Assembly (NCBI RefSeq): GCF_017873605.1
Contig: NZ_JAGGKI010000017.1
Location: 50,149 to 114,148 of the forward strand
From: Paenibacillus lactis
GTDB lineage: Bacteria > Bacillota > Bacilli > Paenibacillales > Paenibacillaceae
DNA: 64,000 bases
Reading direction: 5' to 3'
This document shows positions 10,001 through 17,198 of this stretch, in pieces. The notes under the pieces are model-generated. The model saw only the letters and a program-made list of their open reading frames with translations, had not been told where the DNA came from and made no database searches. Both the position numbers and the translations under genes were made by a program. Each line of letters starts with the position of its first letter. The first letter of the stretch is position 1.

Positions 10001-13000
10001 TTACCCGCAGGCGACGATTGCGATCAGCGGGTTTGAGGAAACCGCTTTGCCGGACAGTTTTTTTGATTTGGCCATAGGGAATGTTCCTTTCGGCGGGTAT
10101 GGTGTGGCGGATAAACGCTACGACAAGCACAAGTTTCTCATTCACGATTACTTCTTTGCGAAAACATTGGACAAAGTGCGTCCGGGCGGCATTATTGCCT
10201 TTATTACGTCCAAAGGAACGATGGATAAACAGAACCCGGCTGTCCGCAAGTATATTGCGGAACGGGCAGAATTGCTGGGTGCGGTTCGTTTGCCGAACAA
10301 CGCTTTTCAGTCCAACGCCGGAACGGAAGTGACGGCGGATATTTTGTTTCTGCAAAAGCGCGACCGAATGGTGACTGTCACCGAACAAAGTGTGGAATGG
10401 ATTGGCTTGGCAGAGACAGCCGAAGGCGTGCCGATCAATGCGTACTTTGCTGCGCATCCTGACATGGTGCTTGGGACGATGGCGTTTGATGACCGGATGT
10501 ATGGCAATAGACAGGAGACGACTTGCAACCCGTACCCGGATGCTAATTTAAGCGAACTGCTGGGAGAAGCACTGACCAATATCCATGCCGATTGGGTGGA
10601 GGTTGAGAGGGAAGTAATGCCGGATGAAGAAGACACGTCCCTCCCGGCCGATCCGACCGTGCGCAATTTCAGTTATACCCTTGTGGACGGCCAACTGTAT
10701 TACCGCGAAAACAGCCGGATGCACCGAGTGGACACGTCGGCCACGGCCGCCGGGCGAATCAAAGGTATGATCCGATTGCGGGATACGGTGCGCGAACTGA
10801 TCGAATACCAGACGGAAGATTATAGCGACGAAGAGATCCGGGAACAGCAGCGGAAATTGAATGCGCAGTATGATCGTTTTACCGCCCAATACGGTCTGAT
10901 CAACAGCCGCGCCAACAGCCTGGCATTCGCCGACGATAGCGCCTATTTTTTACTTTGTTCATTGGAAGTGCTCGACGAGGAAGGGAAGCTGCTACGCAAA
11001 GCCGATATGTTCACGAAGCGTACGATTCGGCAGCGCACGACCGTTCGGCATGTGGAAACGGCAGAGGAAGCGCTGGGCGTCTCCATTGGAGAAAAAGCAC
11101 GTGTCGATCTCCCCTATATGCAAGAATTGACCGACATGACAACGGAACAGCTTGTTCAGGAGTTGCGCGGCGTGATCTTCCCCAACCCGGAAAGACTGGA
11201 TGAGAAAGGACAGCCGGTTTTTGAAACGGCGGACGCTTATTTGTCTGGCAACGTTCGTGACAAACTTCTGATTGCACGGCGTGCCGCCGAAATGGATGCA
11301 GAGCGGTACGGCGAAAATGTCAAAGCATTAGAAGCGGTGCAGCCGAAAGATTTGGATGCTTCCGAGATTGATGTGCGGTTAGGAGCGACGTGGCTTCCTC
11401 CGGAAGTGATCCGGGAGTTTATATTCGAACTGGTGGACACGCCATACATGTTCCGGCAGTCTATCGACGTCTTGTATTCCGAATATACAGCTGCCTGGAA
11501 TGTCCGAGGGAAAAGCAATGACCGCAGCAACAACATTAAAGCCAACGTGACCTTCGGAACGAATCGTGTGAATGCGTATAAGATTTTGGAAGATACCTTA
11601 AATTTGCGAGATGTGCGCATTTTCGATACCGTGCTGGAGAATGGCGTGGAAAAGCGCGTTTTGAACAAGCAAGAGACCGCAATTGCCCAACAAAAGCAGG
11701 AGATGCTGAAAGAAGCGTTCCGCGATTGGATTTGGAAAGACCCGCAGAGGCGGGAACGATTAACGCGTTTGTATAATGATCGTTTCAATGCGATCCGCCC
11801 GCGCGAGTACGATGGCAGTCATATTCGGTTTACGGGAATGAATCCGGAAATCCGGCTGCGCCAACATCAAGTCAATGCGGTTGCCCGGGCGCTGTATGGA
11901 GGCAATTCCCTTTTTGCTCATTGTGTAGGCGCAGGCAAAACGTTTGCCATGACCGCTGCGGCCATGGAAAGCAAGCATCTTGGCTTATGCAGCAAAAGCA
12001 TGTTCGTTGTTCCTAATCATTTGACGGAGCAGTGGGCAGCGGAGTTTTTGCAGCTATATCCATCGGCGAATATTCTGGTGGCGACCAAGAAGGACTTTGA
12101 AACGAAAAACCGCAAAACGTTTTGCGCGCGGATTGCCACCGGCGACTATGACGCGATCATCATCGGACATTCGCAGTTTGAGAAAATTCCCATATCGATG
12201 GAGCGCCAACGTCAACAACTGGAGGAACAAATTTACGAGATCACAAGCGGCATTCGCGAGCTGAAGGAGGCCAAGGGCGAACGGTACGCGATCAAGCAAC
12301 TGGAGAAGACGAGGAAGACGCTGCAAGCCAAGCTGGCAAAGCTGAACGATACCAGCCGCAAGGATGATGTGGTCACCTTCGAGGAGCTGGGCGTAGATCG
12401 GCTATTCGTGGACGAGGCCGATTCGTACAAAAACCTGTTTCTTTACACGAAAATGCGCAATGTGGCCGGACTGTCGCAAACCGAAGCGCAGAAGTCGTCG
12501 GACATGTTTGCCAAATGCCGCTATCTGGACGAACTGACCGGAGGCCGGGGTATCATCTTTGCGACGGGTACGCCGATCTCCAATTCCATTACGGAAATGT
12601 ATACGATGCAGCGCTACTTGCAATATGAGCGGCTGCGAAAGCAAGGATTGCAACATTTTGATTCCTGGGCTTCGACGTTTGGCGAGACGGTCACGGCGAT
12701 TGAACTGGCACCGGAAGGAACGGGCTATCGGGCGAAAACCCGGTTTGCCCGTTTTTACAATTTGCCGGAACTGATGAATATGTTCAAGGAAGTGGCTGAC
12801 ATCCAGACGGCGGACATGCTCCAGCTTCCCGTACCGAAATCCCATTTCCACAATGTTGCCGTGCCGCCAAGCGACTTCCAGCGGGAAATGGTCGCGGATC
12901 TCGCCCACCGTGCTGAGCGGGTGCGAGCCAAGGAAGTAGAGCCGCACGAAGACAATATGCTCAAGATTACGAATGATGGGCGTAAGCTGGCACTGGATCA

Positions 13001-14342
13001 ACGGCTGGCCAATCCGATGTTGCCCGATGACGAAGGCAGTAAAGTGAGCGTTTGTGCGGACAATGTGTTTCGGCTATGGAAGGAACACGAGGAAAAGCGG
13101 CTAGCCCAACTGGTGTTTTGCGATCTATCCATCCCAAAGCAAGACGGAACGTTCAATGTGTATGACGAACTGCGACGCAAGCTGACAGAGAAAGGGGTGC
13201 CTACCGAGGAGATTGCGTACATTCACGATGCCAACACCGAGGTGAAGAAAAAGGAACTGTTCGCCAAGGTGCGGACTGGCCAGATTCGTATACTGCTCGG
13301 ATCGACATTTAAAATGGGGGCGGGCACCAATGTGCAAACGAAGCTGATTGCGCTTCATGATCTCGATTGCCCTTGGCGCCCGCGCGACCTGGAGCAGCGA
13401 AGCGGACGCATTATCCGGCAAGGCAATGAGAATAGCGAGGTACACATTTTTCGGTATGTGACGGAGAACACGTTCGACGCTTATTTGTATCAGACGCTGG
13501 AGAATAAACAGCGCTTTATCTCGCAAATCATGACCAGTAAATCGCCGGTACGTTCTGCCGAGGATATCGATGAAGCAGCCCTTTCTTATGCCGAAGTCAA
13601 GGCGCTGGCAACCGGTAATCCGTATATCAAAGAGAAGATGGACCTGGATATCCAGGTTTCCAAGCTTAAGCTGCTCAAGGCTAATCACTTGAGCCAACGC
13701 TACGCATTGGAGGATCGGTTGCTGAAAGTATTGCCGCAACAAGTCAAATCTACAGAAGATCGAATTGCCGGATATGAACAGGATGTCGCTCTATATCTGC
13801 GTTCCAAATCGGCTGTGCCGGAGGGAACGGATGAATCCAAGTTCCCAGGTATGGTCATTAAGGATTTTACCTACACGGAGAGAGCGGCAGCAGGCGCGGC
13901 CTTGCTGGAGGCGTGCAAGGGAATGACTTCATCCGAGCCGCAGGAGGCGGGCAGTTATCTCGGTTTTTCCCTATGGTTATCCTTTGACAGCTTCCATAAA
14001 GAATACAAGGCGACCCTGCGCGGCGCATTGGACCATACCATCTCGCTAGGGATGGATGCAGGTGGCAACATCACCCGGTTGAACAATATGTTGGCGGATT
14101 TGCCAGCCAAACTGGAACATAGCCGCCAGCAACTCTCCACGCTGCTCCAGCAGATGGAAACAGCGAAGGAACAAGTCGAAGCTCCTTTCGAGAAAGAACA
14201 GGAGCTGCTAACGAAATCGGCGCGACTCGCGGAACTGAATGCCCTGCTTAATATGGATAAGCGGGAGAATGAAGCCGTGGACAGCGTTCCGGACGAAGAA
14301 CCGGAAGCGCCCGAACGGCGAGTGGTGGGCCGTGGGCGATAA
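7059..14342 (+). CDS. Giant N6-adenine methylase / SF2 helicase fusion protein of a conjugative element
   Basis: This 2427-residue cytosolic protein is typical of Firmicute ICEs. The N-terminus (about 1-110, with WKRLNRWVKRGAKGIAL-like ArdC/LPD sequence) is followed by a low-complexity linker at about 284-400. A class I methylase core follows, with EPSCGIGNFFGL near 942 (SAM binding) and GNVPFGGYG near 1003 (the NPPF-type catalytic motif, here NVPF). A helicase core comes next, with CVGAGKTFAMT near 1620 (Walker A), VDEADSYKNL near 1784, TGTPISNSITEMY near 1834 and RSGRIIRQGN near 2113, and then a coiled-coil tail. It starts at TTG 7059 behind AAAGGAGAAAGG. Its role is probably DNA remodelling or protection during transfer. 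Residues about 284-397 are overprinted by tnpV in another frame. Confidence 0.85.
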   Translation: MTAKIQHIVDLSVHTARTVVEHPDRWADFLSTAAWNYKYPFQDQLLIYAQRPDATACASIDVWNKRLNRWVKRGAKGIALIEDRGNHFGLRHVFDISDTQSRDPRPVSLWRMEPGDIAVVTETLNNAFGEQEPDAAWPNALLSAARNAVDDNSSDYVDLLVRELEGSLLEELERQPVEVLFRQIVYHSVAYMALTRCGMNAPHYIGREDLSGIGNFNTLPALSQLGAAISDIAEMMLREIESTIRVQRRVERQTSQARDVRTVARETALTQNEAKRLPERTDEHGSDLHPSRGLSAARPDTDRGSSTDRQVWDVAQKLPENREERHIRQPAALGRTAPASDGNRPVGADAARTDDERTAPSAPGPGQSERSAGLDGLHEQPEATGGGDHSDRTDLQLKWYDRKTEDRSLPFFHDHHAINDLLRTAPLLKSKSEIEAFFAAHENEGERALYVRSLFAPGQSELTLDEDLLIGYEPYRNVLHLWTGPATEPTAQSFYDWEVIAGHINSMIVLNEFDPARKTEPSVQQQTLFMEQAEADTASAFVWPQAVIDAILQQGSGFANSKYRIALHFQQSLSEKENAEFLKREYGTGGRAPVLIGTDIYEHHDSKGITLTRRSMTDQEQKLVLPWMKVQKRIGELLAAGRYLNRLETERLPAFAEQLEGRRGQMAEEASARERLEQEHPSSSQQSETMERKQARYAYAPGDTVFFGADEYEILLVENGNVMLRDVHFPLFTKELERRDFERILRENPLNDHLLTDEQGVETEAEEPAGKEIEPELSDGDEPKSASASLQLTEQVSDEAHNEEAPSAPSAVEDVRSVAPQTTAVNYRITDDQLGHGGAKVKYGFNVAAIRLLKQLELEGRQATADEQVVLARYVGWGGIPQVFDEANAQWTAEYAELQSLLEPDEYASARASTLNAHYTSPVVIKAIYGCLERMGFRNGNILEPSCGIGNFFGLVPESFQDSQLFGVELDSITGRIAKQLYPQATIAISGFEETALPDSFFDLAIGNVPFGGYGVADKRYDKHKFLIHDYFFAKTLDKVRPGGIIAFITSKGTMDKQNPAVRKYIAERAELLGAVRLPNNAFQSNAGTEVTADILFLQKRDRMVTVTEQSVEWIGLAETAEGVPINAYFAAHPDMVLGTMAFDDRMYGNRQETTCNPYPDANLSELLGEALTNIHADWVEVEREVMPDEEDTSLPADPTVRNFSYTLVDGQLYYRENSRMHRVDTSATAAGRIKGMIRLRDTVRELIEYQTEDYSDEEIREQQRKLNAQYDRFTAQYGLINSRANSLAFADDSAYFLLCSLEVLDEEGKLLRKADMFTKRTIRQRTTVRHVETAEEALGVSIGEKARVDLPYMQELTDMTTEQLVQELRGVIFPNPERLDEKGQPVFETADAYLSGNVRDKLLIARRAAEMDAERYGENVKALEAVQPKDLDASEIDVRLGATWLPPEVIREFIFELVDTPYMFRQSIDVLYSEYTAAWNVRGKSNDRSNNIKANVTFGTNRVNAYKILEDTLNLRDVRIFDTVLENGVEKRVLNKQETAIAQQKQEMLKEAFRDWIWKDPQRRERLTRLYNDRFNAIRPREYDGSHIRFTGMNPEIRLRQHQVNAVARALYGGNSLFAHCVGAGKTFAMTAAAMESKHLGLCSKSMFVVPNHLTEQWAAEFLQLYPSANILVATKKDFETKNRKTFCARIATGDYDAIIIGHSQFEKIPISMERQRQQLEEQIYEITSGIRELKEAKGERYAIKQLEKTRKTLQAKLAKLNDTSRKDDVVTFEELGVDRLFVDEADSYKNLFLYTKMRNVAGLSQTEAQKSSDMFAKCRYLDELTGGRGIIFATGTPISNSITEMYTMQRYLQYERLRKQGLQHFDSWASTFGETVTAIELAPEGTGYRAKTRFARFYNLPELMNMFKEVADIQTADMLQLPVPKSHFHNVAVPPSDFQREMVADLAHRAERVRAKEVEPHEDNMLKITNDGRKLALDQRLANPMLPDDEGSKVSVCADNVFRLWKEHEEKRLAQLVFCDLSIPKQDGTFNVYDELRRKLTEKGVPTEEIAYIHDANTEVKKKELFAKVRTGQIRILLGSTFKMGAGTNVQTKLIALHDLDCPWRPRDLEQRSGRIIRQGNENSEVHIFRYVTENTFDAYLYQTLENKQRFISQIMTSKSPVRSAEDIDEAALSYAEVKALATGNPYIKEKMDLDIQVSKLKLLKANHLSQRYALEDRLLKVLPQQVKSTEDRIAGYEQDVALYLRSKSAVPEGTDESKFPGMVIKDFTYTERAAAGAALLEACKGMTSSEPQEAGSYLGFSLWLSFDSFHKEYKATLRGALDHTISLGMDAGGNITRLNNMLADLPAKLEHSRQQLSTLLQQMETAKEQVEAPFEKEQELLTKSARLAELNALLNMDKRENEAVDSVPDEEPEAPERRVVGRGR
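7909..8250 (+). CDS. tnpV: TnpV-family protein encoded inside the helicase gene in another frame
   Basis: The 113-residue product has the TnpV signature in order: GGYLLPDLTLTED, IGKYGMLRKNYLK, LLLSGELHQHLTEID and a C-terminal TILTELIYN. TnpV proteins are known from Tn4451-type mobilizable elements; their function is not established. The gene lies entirely within the helicase/methylase gene, on the same strand in a different frame, where the host protein has only a low-complexity linker. I prefer ATG 7909, nine bases after AAAGGA, to ATG 7903 or 7873. A terminator-like hairpin begins 13 bases after its stop. The good family match makes this a genuine coding frame and not a shadow. Confidence 0.8.
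   Translation: MEVTYTRQGGYLLPDLTLTEDHQLIGKYGMLRKNYLKTEKKGTYASLLLSGELHQHLTEIDRSARTQLEQTMNELLRLHPAPDKASDPLGWTGYMNSLKQQVEETILTELIYN
8264..8294 (+). terminator. Intrinsic-terminator-like hairpin inside the helicase gene, after tnpV
   Basis: A perfect 12-bp stem (8264-8275 with 8282-8293) closes a 6-base loop and runs into T residues. It lies just after the tnpV stop but also encodes part of the helicase motif KTEDRSLPFF, so the palindrome is partly constrained by protein sequence. It could attenuate the 7.3-kb helicase message. Confidence 0.6.
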
Positions 14343-14382
14343 CGGCCTGACACCGTCGTTCCTCCCCCTGAAAGGGAACTTC

Positions 14383-14472
14383 ATGCTGACCATTACGGAG
14401 AAGAACATGGTATCGGTGCGAGCATTTCACAGGTCGAAGATCGCTCACTTGTTAAAATTATCAATTTCATGA
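14383..14472 (+). CDS. Possible 29-residue peptide
   Basis: A short frame (MLTITEKNMVSVRAFHRSK and so on) starts 41 bases after the helicase stop, behind a moderate GAAAGGGA. A terminator-like hairpin begins seven bases after its stop, the same arrangement as for tnpV. No family is recognised and the frame may be fortuitous. Confidence 0.2.
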   Translation: MLTITEKNMVSVRAFHRSKIAHLLKLSIS

Positions 14473-14478
14473 CGAATG

Positions 14479-14502
14479 GGACTCCGGTTTTGGGGTCCTT
14501 TT
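14479..14502 (+). terminator. Intrinsic-terminator-like hairpin
   Basis: GGACTCC pairs with GGGGTCC (one G-T pair) around a 6-base loop and is followed by TTTT. It lies between the end of the helicase gene and the next small gene, so it may end the upstream message or reduce read-through. Confidence 0.45.
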
Positions 14503-14523
14503 CTCGTTTCCGGAGGAATGAAC

Positions 14524-14808
14524 ATGTTGTATGCCAGCCCAAGCGGCGGATGCTTTTGTCCGATTTTGCCGCCTTTTGGTTACGGAACCAGCTTGATCAA
14601 GGAGGGAGAAACCGTGCCATCGTTGGAGTTGATATCCAAAGAGAAAAACGGATTTGGCGACACGTATTATTACATCCGCGACTCAAACGGGGTGACCAGT
14701 CAAGTTCATGAAGGCGATTTAGACGCATTCATGAACAAGAAAGGCGTTACGAAGTTGAAGGAAGGCAGAGCTTATACGTACCCCAAAAAGAGGGGTAAGG
14801 CACGATGA
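14524..14808 (+). CDS. Small hypothetical protein
   Basis: A 94-residue protein starting at ATG 14524, six bases after CGGAGGA; the ATG at 14518 is too close to that site. The N-terminal third is rich in Gly, Pro and Cys (GGCFCPILPPFGYG). The rest reads as a small beta domain (FGDTYYYIRDSNG) with a basic tail. I do not recognise it. Its frame runs directly into a short 18-codon frame (14805-14861) that ends within the next gene's start, so translation may be coupled across all three. Confidence 0.5.
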   Translation: MLYASPSGGCFCPILPPFGYGTSLIKEGETVPSLELISKEKNGFGDTYYYIRDSNGVTSQVHEGDLDAFMNKKGVTKLKEGRAYTYPKKRGKAR

Positions 14809-14857
14809 ACCATAACCCCATCGGACGCTGCCTGGATTTCCAAAAGGAGCTGCGGCA

Positions 14858-15808
14858 ATGAGCTATGTAAACAAGGAACAGATCGAACGTGCCAAAAGAC
14901 TGGACCTGCTCACATATTTGCAAATGTACGAGCCGGCAGAACTGGTCCGATGCTCCCGCAATGTCTACACCACCCGGACACACGACAGCTTGAAAATTTC
15001 CAACGGTAAATGGTACTGGTGGTCAAGGGGGATCGGCGGGCGCTCGGCGCTGGACTATTTGATCAAAGTGCGGGGCATGTCTTTTCCCGATGCGGTGCTG
15101 CAAATGGAAGGCGTTCATCCAGGCAGCGCACCTGCATTTTCGCAATCTTTGCAACAACGCTCATCTCCAGCGCGGTTTGAACTTCCTGAACCGAATCGTA
15201 CATCGCATCGCGTCATGGCCTATCTCAGCAAACGTGGTATCCATCGCACGTTGATCGACTACTGTCTCGAAACGGGGCGTTTGTATGAAAGCCGCCGCTA
15301 TCACAACGCGGTATTCGTCGGTTTCGACCAGCAAGGAACGCCGCGCTATGCGGCGATACGCGGTACGACAAGCACTCGTTATATGGGGGAAGCCGCTGGC
15401 AGCGACAAGCGGTATTCGTTTTCCATTCCGGCCTCGGGAAACTGTACGGAACTGCATCTGTTTGAGAGCGCTATTGATCTCTTATCCTACTGTACGCTGG
15501 AACATCTCGCTGGCCGGGATTGGCGGCAGGCGCATAAGCTGTCGCTGGCCGGAATATACAGGCCCAGGACAAATGGGGAGGACTCTACTCCCCCGTCTGC
15601 CCTAACGCATTACTTGCAGTGCTTTCCCCAGGTGAATCGACTTGTCCTGCACCTGGACAATGATGAGCCGGGGCGATTGGCGGCAGCCACGATACAGAGG
15701 CTCCTCTCCCCCGCCCTTCTCATATCCGATGAGCCGCCTAAGTTCGGAAAGGATGTAAACAACGATTTGATGGAATTCCGAAGAAGACGCGGTGAACCAT
15801 CCCGATAG
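14858..15808 (+). CDS. DUF3991/Toprim-domain, primase-like protein
   Basis: The 316-residue protein begins with a zinc-ribbon-like or CHC2-like lead (KISNGKWYWWSRGIGG, about 45-60). It continues with a DUF3991-type middle and a Toprim fold: LHLFESAIDLLSY near 200 carries the acidic motif, and LVLHLDNDEPGR near 270 the DxD motif. Proteins of this build sit beside relaxases on Firmicute conjugative elements and are thought to prime the complementary strand after single-strand transfer. The ATG overlaps the stop of a preceding 18-codon frame and follows AAAGGAG. A terminator follows at 15813. Confidence 0.8.
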   Translation: MSYVNKEQIERAKRLDLLTYLQMYEPAELVRCSRNVYTTRTHDSLKISNGKWYWWSRGIGGRSALDYLIKVRGMSFPDAVLQMEGVHPGSAPAFSQSLQQRSSPARFELPEPNRTSHRVMAYLSKRGIHRTLIDYCLETGRLYESRRYHNAVFVGFDQQGTPRYAAIRGTTSTRYMGEAAGSDKRYSFSIPASGNCTELHLFESAIDLLSYCTLEHLAGRDWRQAHKLSLAGIYRPRTNGEDSTPPSALTHYLQCFPQVNRLVLHLDNDEPGRLAAATIQRLLSPALLISDEPPKFGKDVNNDLMEFRRRRGEPSR

Positions 15809-15812
15809 CGGT

Positions 15813-15840
15813 AGACGCTGAACGGTTGGCGTCTTTTCTT
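15813..15840 (+). terminator. Intrinsic terminator
   Basis: AGACGC pairs with GCGTCT around a 10-base loop, followed by TTTTCTT. It lies five bases after the primase-like gene and separates it from the toxin-antitoxin promoter. Confidence 0.6.
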
Positions 15841-15908
15841 TCTGGGCTACGGAAAATTTTCACATCATGTGGATAAGATGTGAATATATGGGGATAAGTG
15901 CAGCCGCA

Positions 15909-15937
15909 TTGATTGTATAGCATGTAATAGGTATAAT
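15909..15937 (+). promoter_or_regulatory. Sigma-A-type promoter of the toxin-antitoxin pair
   Basis: TTGATT and TATAAT are separated by 17 bases and lie 35 bases upstream of the antitoxin start. The surrounding AT-rich, partly symmetrical sequence would suit autoregulation by the antitoxin, but I cannot define an operator. Confidence 0.55.
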
Positions 15938-15972
15938 AAAATCAATATACAGCTATGCAAGGAGTGACCAAG

Positions 15973-16263
15973 ATGATTATCAAACCTTCCGCCAGTATCC
16001 GGCAAAACTATAATGAAATCGCCGATCTATGCAAAACATCCGGGGAACCGGTTTATCTGACCAAGAACGGTGAAGGCGATCTTGTCGTAATGGACATTGA
16101 TACGTTTTCCCGTCGCGAGAAGATGTTAAAGCTGCGTGAAGAACTGCTCGCTGTGCAAGAAGATCGTTTGGCGGGCCGTGTTGGCGTGACGCCGGATGAA
16201 CTGGACGCTTACCTGGAGGGCATTATTGACGAGGTGCAGCATGGAAAAGATGCCCCGTTATAA
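15973..16263 (+). CDS. Phd/YefM-type antitoxin
   Basis: The 96-residue protein has the Phd/YefM N-terminal DNA-binding pattern: MIIKPSASIRQNYNEIADLC, then GEPVYLTKNGEGDLVVMDID. A charged C-terminal region would wrap the toxin. Start ATG 15973 follows AAGGAG by eight bases. It would neutralise the overlapping toxin and repress the shared promoter. Within the element the pair probably acts as a stability module. Confidence 0.85.
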   Translation: MIIKPSASIRQNYNEIADLCKTSGEPVYLTKNGEGDLVVMDIDTFSRREKMLKLREELLAVQEDRLAGRVGVTPDELDAYLEGIIDEVQHGKDAPL

Positions 16264-16558
16264 GATCATCGTCTCCGATCGCGCCCGCCAAATGCTGGCG
16301 ACTCATGTGCGATTTCTTGCGGAGAAAAGTCCGGATGCCGCGCGAAAAACGAAAAACGAATTACTGCAAGCGATACGTTCCTTGGCGCGAATGCCGGAGC
16401 GCTATCCTTTTCTGGAAGCGGAATTTATCCCGTCAAACAAGTATCACAAGATGTTCGTGGAAAAATGGTATCTGGTGTTATATCAAATTCAGGATGAAAT
16501 CGTGTATGTCGATTACATTGTAGACTGCCGTCAGGATTATCGCTGGTTGGTGAGATAA
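16241..16558 (+). CDS. RelE/ParE-superfamily toxin
   Basis: A 105-residue basic protein that overlaps the antitoxin by 23 bases, with GAGGTG placed for the ATG at 16241. The pattern of YKIIVSDRARQML, an Arg/Lys-rich helix, the PERYPFLE segment, VEKWYLVLYQI and a C-terminal VDYIVDCRQDY fits the RelE/ParE fold. Whether it cleaves mRNA on ribosomes (RelE) or poisons gyrase (ParE) cannot be told from sequence. A terminator follows. Confidence 0.85.
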   Translation: MEKMPRYKIIVSDRARQMLATHVRFLAEKSPDAARKTKNELLQAIRSLARMPERYPFLEAEFIPSNKYHKMFVEKWYLVLYQIQDEIVYVDYIVDCRQDYRWLVR

Positions 16559-16575
16559 CAAAAAAGTTCGAAGGA

Positions 16576-16603
16576 AGGCGCTGAGCGGATCGGCGTCTTT
16601 TTT
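16576..16603 (+). terminator. Intrinsic terminator after the toxin gene
   Basis: AGGCGC pairs with GCGTCT (one G-T pair) around an 11-base loop and runs into TTTTTT. Its sequence resembles the terminator at 15813, as though the toxin-antitoxin cassette were bracketed by related terminators. Confidence 0.55.
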
Positions 16604-16650
16604 GTGTTTTTTGGGTCCCTCTCTTTTTCCTGGCAGGTGCTTTTGAAGGC

Positions 16651-16760
16651 AACGCGAGACGACTGTCTCGTGTTGTAGCAAGCACTGAATTTGGATATCC
16701 AAATTCGCTTGTTAGGGGCATAGCCCCTAAGACCCCGTTCGCACGATGCTATTGCCTCGA
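16651..16760 (+). other. Probable origin of transfer (oriT)
   Basis: Three structures lie side by side just upstream of mobC: a 10-bp stem with a GACT loop (16651-16674, one G-T pair), a perfect 20-base palindrome (16687-16706), and a perfect 8-bp stem of TTAGGGGC with an ATA loop (16712-16730), followed by GACCCCGTTCGCACG. Non-coding hairpin clusters immediately before mobC and a MOBP relaxase are the usual oriT layout. The nick site is not determined; the stretch after the third hairpin is the most likely place. Confidence 0.6.
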
Positions 16761-16827
16761 TGCTCGAATTGTCCCGCGGCGATGAGATTTTCTGTCGGTA
16801 GCTCATTTTCGGAAAGGGGTGATGCTA

Positions 16828-17184
16828 ATGAGGAAACGACCAATCTCTTTTCTGGTTCGCTTAAATGAAAGCGAGCATGCTCGCCTTATGAGAGAAGTGA
16901 AAAAAACGGGACTTTCTCGGGAAGCGTACATTCGGGCACTGATCAATGGGTATACTCCCAAACCGCTACCGCCCCTGGATTATTTCGCGATGATGCGTGA
17001 ACTAAACGCTATTGGGAATAACCTGAATCAACTCACTGTGAAGGCCCATACGACTGGACATCTAGAACGGGCTGCATTTCAGGTGGAAGCCGACCGCTTG
17101 CGCCGCGCAGTCCAGCAGATTCAACAGTCTGTAACCGAACCGGAACGAAGACCACCAGTGAATCCAAATGTGCATCCGCCGTAA
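16828..17184 (+). CDS. MobC-like relaxosome accessory protein
   Basis: The 118-residue protein starts with a ribbon-helix-helix segment (PISFLVRLNESEHARL, then VKKTGLSREAYIRALI), followed by a helix with the MobC pattern MRELNAIGNNLNQLTVKA. It would bind the adjacent hairpins and load the relaxase. I prefer ATG 16828, nine bases after AAAGGGG, to the GTG and ATG immediately upstream. It is followed 14 bases later by the relaxase, so they form one operon. Confidence 0.8.
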   Translation: MRKRPISFLVRLNESEHARLMREVKKTGLSREAYIRALINGYTPKPLPPLDYFAMMRELNAIGNNLNQLTVKAHTTGHLERAAFQVEADRLRRAVQQIQQSVTEPERRPPVNPNVHPP

Positions 17185-17198
17185 GGGGGGAATTTCGC

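Noticed and set aside
12402..13742. Two long minus-strand frames of about 200 codons
   Set aside because: Both are antisense to the well-supported helicase core and show no family motifs.
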